Shown here piece after piece: positions 23,716 to 36,542 of a stretch of DNA of 52,920 bases. The DNA is taken from the NCBI GenBank assembly GCA_025716815.1, contig JAIXMN010000064.1, positions 1 through 52,920 on the forward strand. The letters run 5' to 3'. The stretch's first letter is position 1. Each line of letters opens with the position of its first letter. The DNA is from Dichotomocladium elegans. Taxonomy: Eukaryota; Mucoromycota; Mucoromycetes; Mucorales; Lichtheimiaceae. The notes beneath the pieces are model-generated. The model was not told where the DNA came from. It did not search any database and saw nothing but the letters and a program-made list of their open reading frames with translations. Position numbers and translations under genes: made by a program.

Positions 23716-24928
23716 CAGGATTTTCGGTTGGCTACCGGCCAAAGGTAGGAAAGAAATAATAGGGTGGAGTATTTTTTCGAGAAGTGCAAGAAAAGAATAA
23801 TTGAAGCAATAATATTTCAAGAAGCGGAAGGGAAGAATTCCGGAAAGAACTACCTCTATGTCTATAGTATGAAAAAGGATTATGGTTGGAGAAAGGAATT
23901 GCCGGTTGAAGTATGCGTTTCGCCTTGGGAAAGCACCTTGTGTCTATAGTCCGATTTGTATTCCCTGTTTTCATTTTTGTGGTGGAAAGTTGACGAAAGG
24001 AATAGTCCAAGTGAAGATAATTTTCGCGGCACCAATGATTCAGACCAATGGGTGGCATTTTTCGTAGCACAGACGTCGTAGTCTATAGGAAAATATATTA
24101 GCGTCAACAACGGTTATTTTCGCGGGTAGGATTAGATTCGCATGCTGCTACCTTTATTCGTAGGGTGCACGATATTCATCAGAAGAGAGCCTTTATGCAC
24201 GCAAACGTTTGACAGTTTTACTATAAAAGGACATATGAGGAAGACACTTCTTGAAAGAGACAAACAGCCGCGTACCTTTTGTACGCTTTGAAAATAAAGA
24301 GCACAGGGCGCTTTTTTGCGAAAAATTTTTTTTGGCATCTCTTCCACTCCTATTTTTTATTTTGTTTTTTTTTTCACAATGCCTGAACACGAGTCTTCCG
24401 CCTTGGACGGTCTCCGCTCGACATTTAAAGATTGACATCTGAAAGCCCCCAAACAAACTCAGAAGTGTTCAGCTTATATCTTCTGATGCGTAGTGTGGTG
24501 AAGAATGTCGCGTAAACAGCAGCTCTCTACGATTTTCTCAGTTTTCCTCGCAAATCCGCGGTTGTTAATCGTTGCAGAAGTACAGCACTGTTTTATCACC
24601 CTGCTCAGACAGATCACTAAGCAGATGTCGAGATCTGTTGTTGCAAGAAGACAATTTTGCTTCCATGAAGATCTGGTCTTAAAATTTCATGGGCGCCCCT
24701 TGGTATTTTGTAAGCAAAAAAAAAAGACGAAAAAGGTTCTGTCCTTATTCCAGTTCGGCATTTTCAGCATCTCCTGCATTCAGTAATGTTTTTTGCTTCA
24801 TCTCGATCGGCATTCGACAAATCTACGCGTCATTGCTTACTCAGATCTTAATGTCGCGTTTTCTCTTCATGGGGGAGGCAATGTTGGGATTTCAGCAGTT
24901 TGATCAGACAAGCTAATTAGCTACATTG
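23716..24928 (+). repeat. Element B left arm
   Basis: This inverted partner of 27502-28715 has no convincing gene. It probably contains the promoter of the transposase, which starts nine bases after the arm. Confidence 0.9.
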
Positions 24929-24936
24929 TATAGGCA

Positions 24937-27462
24937 ATGCCACAAAATCTCGTCGAAGAAGCTGCCGAATTACTCCGTGCATCGTTTGTGGATGACGTGT
25001 ATGATTATGATGTGGAATGCCCATCAGTTATTGAGATCGAATGGACCGAGTTCCATAATTTCATTGCACATGAGGAAAAACGAACAGGGTGTACGTTTTA
25101 TAACCGAACAGCCGGTAATACTGCGACGAGCAACAAGAAGTTTCTTGCGCGCATTGAGCAGCCCTTGGGGATCAGCACGAGTGATTCTAACAGCAGTGCT
25201 CTTGGTGTGAAACGCGGCCGTCCTTCTGGCACCAGCTTTACTGAGGTATGTGCAAGAATTTTAATACACAAAACATACTTGCCTTACTTTATATTGCGAC
25301 AGATCTATAAGTGCCATCGTTACAAACAGCCAACAGCCTTCAGCAGCTCTAATCGGACCCATGATAACATATCTTGTGGGTGTGAGGCCACAATCAAAGG
25401 AGTGCGGTACAGTTTTAATCCAAACAAGGTCACTGTAACCTATCACTGGCGACACACCGGGCACATTCCTCGTTCACGCCAAGATTTTGCAACGGCGCCA
25501 AATAGTAGAGAAGTTCGCAAGGCACTGAATCAGTTGGTTGAGACTGGTCTGAACTGGTCAAGCATCCAGCAAATTGTGCACCTCGATCGTACAGTCCTGG
25601 AAAGTATTTTGAACGAACGAGGAGGGCAAGGTGCAGGCAATGAAGACCAAGCCCAGTTGATGCCGCGCCACCCCGAAATCCCACGATCTCTGCGTATTAC
25701 ATACCGTCACGTCTACTATGCAATGCGTATGTGCATTCAAAAACGGGCACTGCATAGTCCCGAGATTGATGACAGTCTCAACAAATGGGCAGAAAAAATT
25801 CGCAATGAATCTGGAATGGTACTTTGGAAAAAAATGGACGACATACAGAATGGGATGCTTGTTTTCAGCTTCCTTTCGCAGTGGCAACGACAGGTATCTT
25901 AATCTTCAAACTGCTTTGGTGCTTCGTTAAACCATATGTGTTAATCTTCACGGTAGACATTATTTGAGAACGGCAGCTTGATTTGCATGGATTCAACTCA
26001 CAAGACCTGCGTGTACAAACCAGGATCCCATTGCTTCCTTTACACCATTGTTGCGCGTTCACACCAAACTGGAAAAGGAGCGCCATTGTGTTGGATAATC
26101 ACCAACTCAGAAGCCCACTATCCCATTGCTGAATGGCTCAGATGGCTGAAGATCGACGTCGGCTTTCATCCAGAAAAGATAATGATTGACAATTCCAACA
26201 CGGAGATCCTTGCCATCACTACGGTCTTTGGTGATGAATGCGAAATCTTGCTCTGTTTCTGGCACATCATTCGCGCATGGCGCAAGAACCTTCGGGCTAA
26301 GGTGATGCCCCGTTTAGGAATCAGAAAAACGATCCAAGAGAAGCGCCAACATCGTGACGACGCCTTAAAGTACCTCATGGGAATGATGTATGCAGAGAAC
26401 GTCGAGGACTTTGATTGCTTGCACGATGAACTCGTTATGTGGATTGAGCACCATGAAGCTGAATGGGATGCTGATGAACTCATTGCTTATTTTGATGACC
26501 ACTACCTTCCCAAGAAAGAGAAATGGTCCAGAGTTTGGCGTCAGGTACACAATGCTATTATAAGAGATAAGTGCTTACTCAGGTTTTATTCTAGGGGAAC
26601 TATCATATTGACACCAACAATTTCATTGAAAGTTGGCATCAATCCCTGAAAGAGGTTTACCTGGCTGGGCTGAAGCGGCAACGCGTGAACGTACTGGTGT
26701 ACATTCTTTGGGATGTTGTGCTGCCTTCGCTGATGACAGACCATGTACAAACGGCTCTGCTGGTAAGGCCAAGCGTGATGACCAGGGCGGAGCAGCAACG
26801 GTATAGGGCTGCGAGAGATATTCATGGTAAGTTCCTTGCTTTATGCACCACTGCCACTATTTCTAGAATTATTCCATGTGATCTAGTATATAGTCAGTAT
26901 TAGTATAAGCATGTAATAATGGACTTATTAAACAGAGGACGATGCATCTGAAATGATCACTGGGTACACTGAAACGTCTGCAACTGTGGTATCATTCACA
27001 GACAGTACCATATCTTACACAATTGCAATCGAGAATAACAAAATGACGGCTTGCACTTGTCCCGATTTCCGGCGCAGCCATGCGCTCTGTAAGCACATGT
27101 ACCTATTAAACAGAGTAAAGCGCATTGGCTTACTAGACTTGCGCCGATCTCAGGCGGAGATCGTCGTTAATCAGCAAGTGTCAACTCCAAATCAGCAAGT
27201 GGATCAAGAGCAATTATTGCAAGCAGCGGTCAGCAGGTAGTTAATTCAACTTACAAGTAATCCACTTTGAGCTAATTGGTATAGGTACCACGACATGCTT
27301 AACTTGCTGGTTGATGAACGAGATGCGGTGAATTCCACAAATTACGCGTACAATGCCATTCCCATTTTGAATCGCGCATCAGAGCAATTACGCGCCTTGC
27401 GATCAGAACTTCGGGACAATAAGCGATCAAACAATAACATCCATCGCCAGAACCGCTTTTAG
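24937..27462 (+). CDS. MULE-type transposase of element B, six exons, apparently intact
   Basis: The start is ATG 24937 (MPQNLVEE). Predicted introns are 25246-25302, 25894-25956, 26545-26594, 26827-26935 and 27237-27284, all GT-AG and 48-109 bp. Splicing gives a continuous frame of about 732 residues ending TAG at 27460-27462. The N-terminal FAR1-like binding region (YKCHRY, CGCEATIKG, HTGHIPRS) precedes the catalytic core. The core residues are Asp in LICMDSTHKT (about 25985), Asp in IMIDNSN (about 26185), CFWHIIRAW (about 26255) and Glu in NNFIESWH (about 26615). A SWIM finger CTCPDF...CKH is at about 27055-27095. All expected catalytic residues are present. It is homologous in layout to the MULE-A enzyme. 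Confidence 0.88.
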
Positions 27463-27501
27463 AGATTGTTTCCTTAATAACAAGAATTTTTATAATCTGC
27501 G

Positions 27502-28715
27502 CAATGTAGCTAATTAGCTTGTCTGATCAAACTGCTGAAATCCCAACATTGCCTCCCCCATGAAGAGAAAACGCGACATTAAGATCTGAGTAAGCAATGA
27601 CGCGTAGATTTGTCGAATGCCGATCGAGATGAAGCAAAAAACATTACTGAATGCAGGAGATGCTGAAAATGCCGAACTGGAATAAGGACAGAACCTTTTT
27701 CGTCTTTTTTTTTTTGCTTACAAAATACCAAGGGGCGCCCATGAAATTTTAAGACCAGATCTTCATGGAAGCAAAATTGTCTTCTTGCAACAACAGATCT
27801 CGACATCTGCTTAGTGATCTGTCTGAGCAGGGTGATAAAACAGTGCTGTACTTCTGCAACGATTAACAACCGCGGATTTGCGAGGAAAACTGAGAAAATC
27901 GTAGAGAGCTGCTGTTTACGCGACATTCTTCACCACACTACGCATCAGAAGATATAAGCTGAACACTTCTGAGTTTGTTTGGGGGCTTTCAGATGTCAAT
28001 CTTTAAATGTCGAGCGGAGACCGTCCAAGGCGGAAGACTCGTGTTCAGGCATTGTGAAAAAAAAAACAAAATAAAAAATAGGAGTGGAAGAGATGCCAAA
28101 AAAAATTTTTCGCAAAAAAGCGCCCTGTGCTCTTTATTTTCAAAGCGTACAAAAGGTACGCGGCTGTTTGTCTCTTTCAAGAAGTGTCTTCCTCATATGT
28201 CCTTTTATAGTAAAACTGTCAAACGTTTGCGTGCATAAAGGCTCTCTTCTGATGAATATCGTGCACCCTACGAATAAAGGTAGCAGCATGCGAATCTAAT
28301 CCTACCCGCGAAAATAACCGTTGTTGACGCTAATATATTTTCCTATAGACTACGACGTCTGTGCTACGAAAAATGCCACCCATTGGTCTGAATCATTGGT
28401 GCCGCGAAAATTATCTTCACTTGGACTATTCCTTTCGTCAACTTTCCACCACAAAAATGAAAACAGGGAATACAAATCGGACTATAGACACAAGGTGCTT
28501 TCCCAAGGCGAAACGCATACTTCAACCGGCAATTCCTTTCTCCAACCATAATCCTTTTTCATACTATAGACATAGAGGTAGTTCTTTCCGGAATTCTTCC
28601 CTTCCGCTTCTTGAAATATTATTGCTTCAATTATTCTTTTCTTGCACTTCTCGAAAAAATACTCCACCCTATTATTTCTTTCCTACCTTTGGCCGGTAGC
28701 CAACCGAAAATCCTG
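27502..28715 (-). repeat. Element B right arm
   Basis: This is the inverted copy of 23716-24928. A 39-bp unique gap separates the transposase stop from this arm. Confidence 0.9.
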
Positions 28716-29430
28716 TATAACGTTAAGTTCATTAAGATACGCCGAAATGCTCGAAAAATTTCAAGAAGAAAGTGCTGTGGACGCGATATTATAACTGTCA
28801 CCGCTCGACACATTTCCGCGTGAAACATAGCGGCGACAGCAGAGCTAGCATATCAGAAGAGGGCCAAGGAAGTCGGCCTATCCAGAAAAAATCGAAGCAA
28901 GTAGGATGCGAGGCCGGTTTAAAGCTTACATGCTATAAAGACGATCCGACCAAGGTCGTTTTTCATTATACTAAGGAGCATACCGGTCACATCCCTGGAT
29001 CTATCGACGATGGCAAGTACTTGCCACTTTCTGACGAGCTCAAAGCATGCATCCTTGCTGAAATCCGCAAAGGATATAATGTTCGTCAAATTCGCACGTC
29101 GCTGCAGCATGAATACGACGGTGTAAACAGTAATCAACGAGAGGCCCATATCAGCACCACTGATGTTTATAATGTTTATTATAAACATCGTCAGCAAAAA
29201 TGCGAGAGAAGCGACAACGATTTCGAATCGATCCAAAAGTGGCTGACAGAACTTAGTGCTAAAGGGTATGAGACATGGACTGATGGCGATGATGCAGGAA
29301 GTGCTCTTTCTGCTGAATACTTCGCCTTCGGTTTCACTGCTCCATGGCAGAAAACGCTGCTCGTTGGTGCCAAGTTCTTTTCTTTGGATGCAACCCATGA
29401 CGTCAGCCGTTACAACGATGGTGTGTTATA

Positions 29431-29796
29431 CAGGATTTTCAAGAAGAAGTTTGCCACAAATTTTAGTTGTTCGTATAGACCATCTAGGTTTTTCGTTTTT
29501 TTTTGCTTCAAATTCGAATAAAAATTTTAGTATTTCGCTTCTCTTCTTTCTTTGAAATTTGAATGAAACATGAAGGTTTAGCCTCCCGAAACTATTCTGG
29601 TGTAAAAAGAAACTAAGGAAGAATTAGCTATAGCCTTAACTGAAACTTCTTGCTGCTATTGCCTTTAAATTTTGACAAAAAGATAGCAACGAAATACTAA
29701 AATTTGTATTCGAATTTGAAGCAAAAAAAAACGAAAAACCTAGATGGTCTATACCAATAACCAAATTTTGTGGCAAACTTCTTCTTGAAAATCCTG
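29431..29796. mobile_element. MITE-1, 366 bp, TA-flanked
   Basis: MITE-1 starts CAGGATTTTCAAGAAGAAG and ends with its complement; TA is at 29429-29430 and 29797-29798. Inverted ends are about 110 bp. It is non-coding, so it must be moved by an enzyme made elsewhere. It interrupts the MULE-A transposase core, and the frame resumes when one TA is counted. Its terminus is that of P1/P2, and MITE-2 is a sibling. Confidence 0.93.
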
Positions 29797-31086
29797 TACA
29801 CCATGGTCATCCGCCATCCTATAGCTGGTCGTGGTGTTCCTGTTGCCTACCTTTTGACAAATAATCTGTCATCCCATCCCCTTGTTCGCTGGTTCTGCTT
29901 CTTGCATTCACTTGGTGTAGTCCCACACAGAATCACAATAGATTGCAGTCTTCCAGAGGACAACGCGATCTGTGAGGTGTGGGAGAGCTGCACCATTCAG
30001 TACTGTACATGGCACGTCATGCGCGCATGGATGAAGAACGTGCAATCGAAAGTTGTTGGAGAGCAAGGACGGACACCAGAGCAAGCAAGAAAAGTAGTCC
30101 GCCAGCACCTGCGCGACCTGATGTATGAGAAGGATATCGAGAAGTTCAACGAACTTCTTGATACCTTTCTCAACAGATACACACGGACCCAGGTTGAATT
30201 CGCGACTTACTTTAAGCGTTACTGGGTTGAAGGAGCGCAAGGATGCGAACGTTGGGCGGCCTGCCACCAGCCAGCTGTATACACCAACATGGAAACCAAC
30301 AACTATGTTGAATCTTGGCACAACCAGCTTAAGACCGTTTACTTGCAGCATAAACGTGTCCATCGTATGGATGCGCTTCTCGAGATCTTGACGTCAGTTG
30401 TCGAATTCGACATAAAACAAGAGATTCGACGACTGTCCGCCAACGTTGGCCGAATGGGTATTAGTGAACATCGCTTCTGCAGAGAAGGAAGAAAAGCTGA
30501 GTTGGTCGATCGTGCCATGTTACCCGCAATGATAACGTTGCAAGCGGAAAACGAGTATATCGTTAGCTCGTTTTCAATGGATGGAACCACGTATGAAGTA
30601 AGGAAGTCATGATTCAACACGCCTTTTATCCTAGCATACTCTTACCTTTCTTACCAGGTCCACACCAGTGGTTCACAGATTACAGCTTGCACTTGTCCTT
30701 GGTTTAGCACAATGCGCCGCCCATGTAAGCATATGTTTCTAGTGCAACAACATGTCAACGGTGTAGTTGTCCGTCCAGCACTTTTGGACAGTTCTGCAAC
30801 ATATATGCAACAGGTGCCACATGAACCGGTTACTTCTGCCAGAGAACGCCTGACGCATACGCCAACGGCGAAAGAGCTACTTGAGGATGCACTTCAGAAG
30901 CACGCAGCATCCATCACTGCTCTTAGACGTCGCATTGGGGGATCGATGGTTGAAGATCCTGACAAGATTGCAGAAGCCGTCACACGGATTAATAACCTTA
31001 CTGAAGAGCTTTCCTCAATTAATTCCTTCATTGGCGCAGCTCTTACCATTCCTCCAAATGCTAATTTCCGCCGTCAAAACAATTGA

Positions 31087-32504
31087 TACTCGCGCATTGT
31101 TTAATGTACCAGAAATATACGTCAATCACTTTCGAAAGATAATGTTCAGCGGACTGCTGTACTTACGTTCAAGTTTAACGGCGAATGGCGTTCAAAAGAG
31201 TTTTATAGTTCATTCATCTGTTGTGACTTATTAGCATGGTCTTTTTTCAACAATCGCAACTGAATGCGCGTAACAGTAACCACTAAAGAATGATTCCGCG
31301 TAGTTTAGTATAATCTCATATAAGACGAAAGCTGTTGCTGGATGGCGTTTGAATACTGACAAGTCTCTGGTGATTTCTCTCAGTGATTCGTGACAATGAC
31401 TATGCATGGTTTATCTAAAAAGCAGCAATTGAAAAAGTCTTGTTCCATGGCAAGGATTGTAACGCGAAATTAAACAGGGAAAAAACTACAGACGTCGGCC
31501 TCTAAATATAAGCCTGTCTATTTTCCGCGGTGATTTTTGTGCTGAGGACATTAATTGCTTCACATCTGGTACAAACATCAAGACCAACAGAGCCATTGGG
31601 CACAACATTCTACACATTGTACGGAGATCGACCGTTGTGCGTCACCTATAATCGACTTATCTTAATTTGTGTCTGTGAAAGAAAGAAAGGCATAAACAGC
31701 AGGGTGTTATCCATTATTAACACGATTGACCTGGGAAGTCGGTAATTATCAGCTGCTTCTATTTGTCGGGTCATTTCCGCGCAAGCTTTATATTGTCGCT
31801 ATGGGAGGCGTAGACCAAGAGACACGTAGTGATTGATGGCTACAGAATCTACAAATGCCAAGGACTTTGTGGTTTGTGAAATAAGGATTAGTTAAGTGCT
31901 GGCAGGAGGAATGAGAACATATGTAGGGAATAAATGGAAACGGAAGCTGCATGCTCCATAAGGATTATGAATGATGTGCACTTATGATGGATGCATCAAA
32001 TAGGCAACGTGGAGAAGATGTCGTGAAATTGACGATTGCAGTGTTGTTAATTTCATCCAGACATCCCACTTACTGACTTCGGTTATTTTATCCATTTCCT
32101 TTCTTGCCCACTACCATCAGCAAGGAAAGAAGAAACGCATGCATGCTTGGTTGGCTTATACCAGTAATTACTGTTTCCTGGAATTTAATGCCCAATGCCC
32201 ATCCGCAATTGGTTGCTTATGTGAATAACGATGAAAACTGGAATACAACACGTATCCCTTTTTTCTTGTTAATGTAGCCAAGCTTTGGAATTAAGTTTAC
32301 GTTAATTAGACCCATTTCACTCCAGCCCATGATACAATGCTATTACTCTTAACCACGCAACTGCTACTTCTTGTCATCTCCTGCTATTTGTTGCTGTCTA
32401 TTTTAATAAAATTAGACTATCTGGAAACCTGATTTCGAATTTGATTTAGCTGTACCAAATGACCACGGCACGCGTAGAAATATAATTCTTATGACGCTTG
32501 GACA
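31087..32504. other. MULE-A 3' non-coding region
   Basis: These 1.4 kb hold no supported gene on either strand. Only scattered short frames occur. It lies between the transposase stop and P2. Confidence 0.5.
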
Positions 32505-32506
32505 TA

Positions 32507-35500
32507 CAGGATTTTCAAGAAGAAGTTTGCGACAAGGATTAGTTGTTCGTTGCCGTATTTTTTAGTTCGTTATTGCTGAGAAAAGTTTGGGCATAAAAAC
32601 TTTGGTTGTTGGTGAATTGCGGCCCTGAATTTGGCCGGCAGCGGCTATTGAATTCGCAAAAAATCATCGAGGTTTTTCGTTTTTTTCGTCTATCCAATTC
32701 GTCTCCCACAGCCCAGTTGTTCGGCAGCATTTCGAAGGTCGATGCCACATACAAAGATGTTGGATCCTGCAGTATTATTTTATCGTCAAGAGGATTCTTT
32801 TTTTTGGATTTGGTTGGCAAGGACATTCGCGCAAACAATGCAAGTTCTCGGTTTTAGTAATCCCATTTGGTTACTGCCAAGTCGCATTTGGAACGCACTT
32901 TTATTTTGTTCGCATGGCATCTCTATATATTTCGCAATCTCCCTTGCCGCACTTAACTCGAACATTTGCGCGATTAAAAGAAAAAGCGGCGAACAGTGGG
33001 AGACTGGCAGCTGCTGAAAGGTACCAAACTCGGCATGCTGTATTCTTTTCTTGTCATCCGTCGCCATTTCTGTGCAGCAAAGCTGGCAATTGGCCATTGG
33101 CTAGTTCGCCACAATGTAAGAATAAGATGGGTGAATGGCGTGAACGTGGAGGTAAAAAGGAGACAGTGATTGTCTGGAAAATAAAAGAAAGCCTTTAAAG
33201 CTTAAAAACAAAACGGGAGAGAATGGTACAGTAGGAGAATAAAAATGGGCGCGACGCGGTTAATTGAAATATCGATGCGCTTCCCACCCTTTTTCTGGTA
33301 GTGCGCCCTCGCATTATACTTTTGAACATGTGCAAAACGAACCATCCTGCTCTTAATTAAACACAAGCTATTGTGAGGGAAAAAGAGAAATGGCAACAAC
33401 TTCTCCGAGATTCTGCTTTCTCACGAAAACCATGCTGCTACTCTATTTGCCGCTTCTTTCGACACATGTGTGCACCCTTGTCTTTTGCAAACGTAAGCCT
33501 TGACATCGACAGGACCTTGCTGGTCTTCAACAAAGTCAAGCTGCAGTTAATGTCTAGATCTAATGTAAGAATAGCATTCGCTGGCAACAGCGACCACAAG
33601 GTTGACATTTGTCGAGCTGATTGGGAGATTTCTATCACAGTACTGTCTCTACGAGCGTCGTAGTTGGTATTGGCCTCATCACTATCACTTTCACTGCCAG
33701 TACTGCAATCGCTTTCCGTTTCGTCGACCTGGAAGCGGTATTTGGTGAACGCCAAATCATTCATCCTATCCAACATTCCTCCTTCGAGATCGATCTCTTC
33801 ACCGCCTTCATCATCGCCGTTCACGTCATCGCCATCGTCATCGTCCTCGTCATCGTCCTCACTCATAGGACTGGCCTGGGTATCAGCTATGTCTGTCTTT
33901 TAATGAGGCTGTATTTTGTAGAGTTTCTGATATGGATCATTGCCCTTTTCTCGAAATGGACGACCAGTCTTACTCATACCATCTCCACGAAGATCTAGTG
34001 ATGCCATAGATCTGGTCAAACGTCGCGTAACGACTGGGGAACACCTATGCGCAAGTTGCAAGCGTGTCTGCGAAGGGATTACCGGTCGATAATGGTGTTT
34101 CGTGACCTTGGCAACAGTGCGTGCTGAGATTTTGTTGGATTTTGAGGAAGCCATTTTATGGTGAACAAGAGTATAAGGAAAACTTTGGAGGGGAAAAAGG
34201 CGTTAAAGAAATTCACATTTATTATGAGTAAGTATTCGTTCTAGCTTTGTAACACAACACCACCACGAACGGTGAATAGGCTTAGCAGTTCTGCTTAATC
34301 ACCCTGTCAGATGACATGCTCTAACAGGCGTCCGTTATGCACTTATTACTAAATCACAAGCGCCCCAACCATCCTTTTTGATCACAGAATGCACAAACTG
34401 ATCTTCAACTATCGCATTCTCAAAAATATCACTTCTTTCCAGTACTTTTAACTTCGTTACTCAGTATAGCTAAGTACCAAGTAGAGCGATATGTACAGAT
34501 AAAGCTATCCATCCTCAATGTCCGCAAATTTTCACCAGCTTATCCATTTACCCCACATATTGCAAATGCTGTATAGCTGGATAGGCTACCCTTTTACTAT
34601 CATTTCTTCTGTCGGCCAACACAGGAAGTTCTACCAAGACATATGCCGACGATTAATTAGCTAATTTTTTGAATAGGGTTTCTCCCTTAATCTTTTTTCC
34701 CTCGTTGACATAGATTGCGCCTTGACGCATCAAGGGTATTACCTTTCATACGTCCATGATCGAATCGACCAAGTATATGAATGATTTCATTGATTCCTGC
34801 TGCTATTTCGATGTTGAACGGGGTATAAAAGAAGCACATGTTTAAGCGGAATGCGAGAGACGTTTAAAGCGTAAGCATTCACCGTCTCTTTTCAGGGATC
34901 TCCATGATCAATGTCACATTGTGCTTCGAAATCACGCGATTTTCCGTATATTCGTGATATGTGCCATATTCGAGAGACATTTAAAAAGGCGGAAACGCGT
35001 TCATAGTAGCACGGTATGGCATTGAGTATTTCTTTATAATAACTAGTAAGTTACTTTGCTCGACATTATTGCAATCAGCACCTTGACCAGCGAATGCTAT
35101 TCTTACATTAGATCTAGACATTAACTGCAGCTTGACTTTGTTGAAGACCAGCAAGGTCCTGTCGATGTCAAGGCTTACGTTTGCAAAAGACAAGGGTGCA
35201 CACATGTGTCGAAAGAAGCGGCAAATAGAGTAGCAGCATGGTTTTCGTGAGAAAGCAGAATCTCGGAGAAGTTGTTGCCATTTCTCTTTTTCCCTCACAA
35301 TAGCTTGTGTTTAATTAAGAGCAGGATGGTTCGTTTTGCACATGTTCAAAAGTATAATGCGAGGGCGCACTACCAGAAAAAGGGTGGGAAGCGCATCGAT
35401 ATTTCAATTAACCGCGTCGCGCCCATTTTTATTCTCCTACTGTACCATTCTCTCCCGTTTTGTTTTTAAGCTTTAAAGGCTTTCTTTTATTTTCCAGACA

Positions 35501-36164
35501 ATCACTGTCTCCTTTTTACCTCCACGTTCACGCCATTCACCCATCTTATTCTTACATTGTGGCGAACTAGCCAATGGCCAATTGCCAGCTTTGCTGCACA
35601 GAAATGGCGACGGATGACAAGAAAAGAATACAGCATGCCGAGTTTGGTACCTTTCAGCAGCTGCCAGTCTCCCACTGTTCGCCGCTTTTTCTTTTAATCG
35701 CGCAAATGTTCGAGTTAAGTGCGGCAAGGGAGATTGCGAAATATATAGAGATGCCATGCGAACAAAATAAAAGTGCGTTCCAAATGCGACTTGGCAGTAA
35801 CCAAATGGGATTACTAAAACCGAGAACTTGCATTGTTTGCGCGAATGTCCTTGCCAACCAAATCCAAAAAAAAGAATCCTCTTGACGATAAAATAATACT
35901 GCAGGATCCAACATCTTTGTATGTGGCATCGACCTTCGAAATGCTGCCGAACAACTGGGCTGTGGGAGACGAATTGGATAGACGAAAAAAACGAAAAACC
36001 TCGATGATTTTTTGCGAATTCAATAGCCGCTGCCGGCCAAATTCAGGGCCGCAATTCACCAACAACCAAAGTTTTTATGCCCAAACTTTTCTCAGCAATA
36101 ACGAACTAAAAAATACGGCAACGAACAACTAATCCTTGTCGCAAACTTCTTCTTGAAAATCCTG
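32507..36164. mobile_element. P2: second copy of the long-inverted-repeat element
   Basis: P2 is 3,658 bp, TA-flanked (32505-32506 and 36165-36166), with the same ends and structure as P1. Left arm is 32507 to about 33584 and right arm from about 35087 to 36164. It differs from P1 by small indels in the acid run and by a few substitutions. Three arm variants (near 32598, 32941 and 32970) are mirrored in the other arm of this copy but not in P1. Confidence 0.92.
33438..34154 (-). CDS. Unrecognised acidic protein gene of P2 (two exons predicted)
   Basis: The start is ATG at 34152-34154. Exon 1 is 34154-33980, the predicted 87-bp intron is 33979-33893 (GTATGA to GACAG), and exon 2 runs to 33438, about 209 residues in all. 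The sequence matches the P1 gene except for Asp/Glu-run length and few residues. Here the CGA codon is intact, so the frame extends nine codons past the P1 stop and ends in a basic RKKRQIE tail. Function is unknown. A basic N-terminus plus a long acidic stretch suggests a nuclear or nucleic-acid-associated protein, but that is only a guess. Confidence 0.45.
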
Positions 36165-36232
36165 TATGTCTCATACAGATTTATTGATGTCGCAGCGATC
36201 CAACGTCGCATCGAACATTGAGAATAAGATGT

Positions 36233-36542
36233 CTTTGTAGTTGAGGGAAATTGCCGAATTGCCTTAAGCACAAACTGGGCCATGTTGAAAAGAAAAGAAT
36301 TAACGAAGATGAAGAGATTGCGCACATCCCCTACATTGAATGTCATCCGCACACGTCTCTCTCATCAGATTGAATTGAAGTTACCACATTACTGTTAAGG
36401 AATGGACTGATGCAAATGAATTCGCAAAAAAGACAAAGGATTCATTGCCTGAAATTTTTTAAGCTGGATGTGCGTCTGACCTCAAAAAAAAAATTGAGTT
36501 GGGGGGGGAGTGCCGAACTTTTGAGGCAATATAAGTAAGCTG
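36233..36542 (-). repeat. MULE-A right terminal inverted repeat
   Basis: This is the inverted partner of 16301-16610. The element ends at 36542 and is followed by TGGCGCAGA. Confidence 0.92.

Larger units (their letters stand above)
23716..28715 (+). mobile_element. Element B: long-TIR transposon with MULE-type transposase and TA flanks
   Basis: Element B is 5,000 bp and starts CAGGATTTTCGG and ends CCGAAAATCCTG, with TA at 23714-23715 and 28716-28717. The inverted arms are about 1,213 bp each (23716-24928, 27502-28715), nearly identical apart from an A-run length change. It lies in the MULE-A transposase, whose frame stays open across the join when one TA is counted. The centre holds one spliced transposase gene. 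No longer direct repeat is seen at the ends. The terminus CAGGATTTTC is shared with P and the MITEs. It is probably the youngest or best-preserved DNA transposon here and could be active. Confidence 0.9.
23538..31086 (+). pseudogene. MULE-A transposase (MULE family, SWIM zinc finger), interrupted
   Basis: The gene starts at ATG 23538 (MDPSIRNHLCD). Element B enters after 23715 and the frame resumes at 28718. A frameshift or small splice problem lies at about 28755-28765. From 28760 a FAR1-like DNA-binding region (YYNCHR...GCEAG...HTGHIPGS) leads to the catalytic core. First Asp is in FFSLDATHDVS (about 29390), then the MITE-1 insertion, second Asp in ITIDCS (about 29940), CTWHVMRAW (about 30010) and Glu in NNYVESWH (about 30310). 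A 60-bp intron is predicted at 30598-30657. The SWIM finger CTCPWF...CKH follows at about 30690-30730, with the stop at 31086. Such enzymes cut and paste the element between its inverted ends. Ignoring the insertions, the only coding lesion seen is the frame change. Confidence 0.87.
16301..36542 (+). mobile_element. MULE-A, a Mutator-like DNA transposon carrying four insertions
   Basis: The inverted ends are 310 bp long (16301-16610 and 36233-36542), starting CARCTTACTTATATTGCC, with about four mismatches. The 9-bp duplication TGGCGCAGA at 16292-16300 and 36543-36551 matches the 8-11 bp typical of the Mutator superfamily. The frame of G3 resumes exactly across it. Without G2, element B, MITE-1 and P2 it would be about 5,240 bp. 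Its transposase (23538-31086, plus strand) has MULE and SWIM signatures but is broken. The 5' part 16611-17433 and the 3' part 31087-32504 hold no gene. Confidence 0.92.

Noticed and set aside
24505..24786. The frame starting MSRKQQL in the arms of element B
   Set aside because: It is present in both arms only because they are copies; it has no domain and it is interrupted by an A-run length change between arms.
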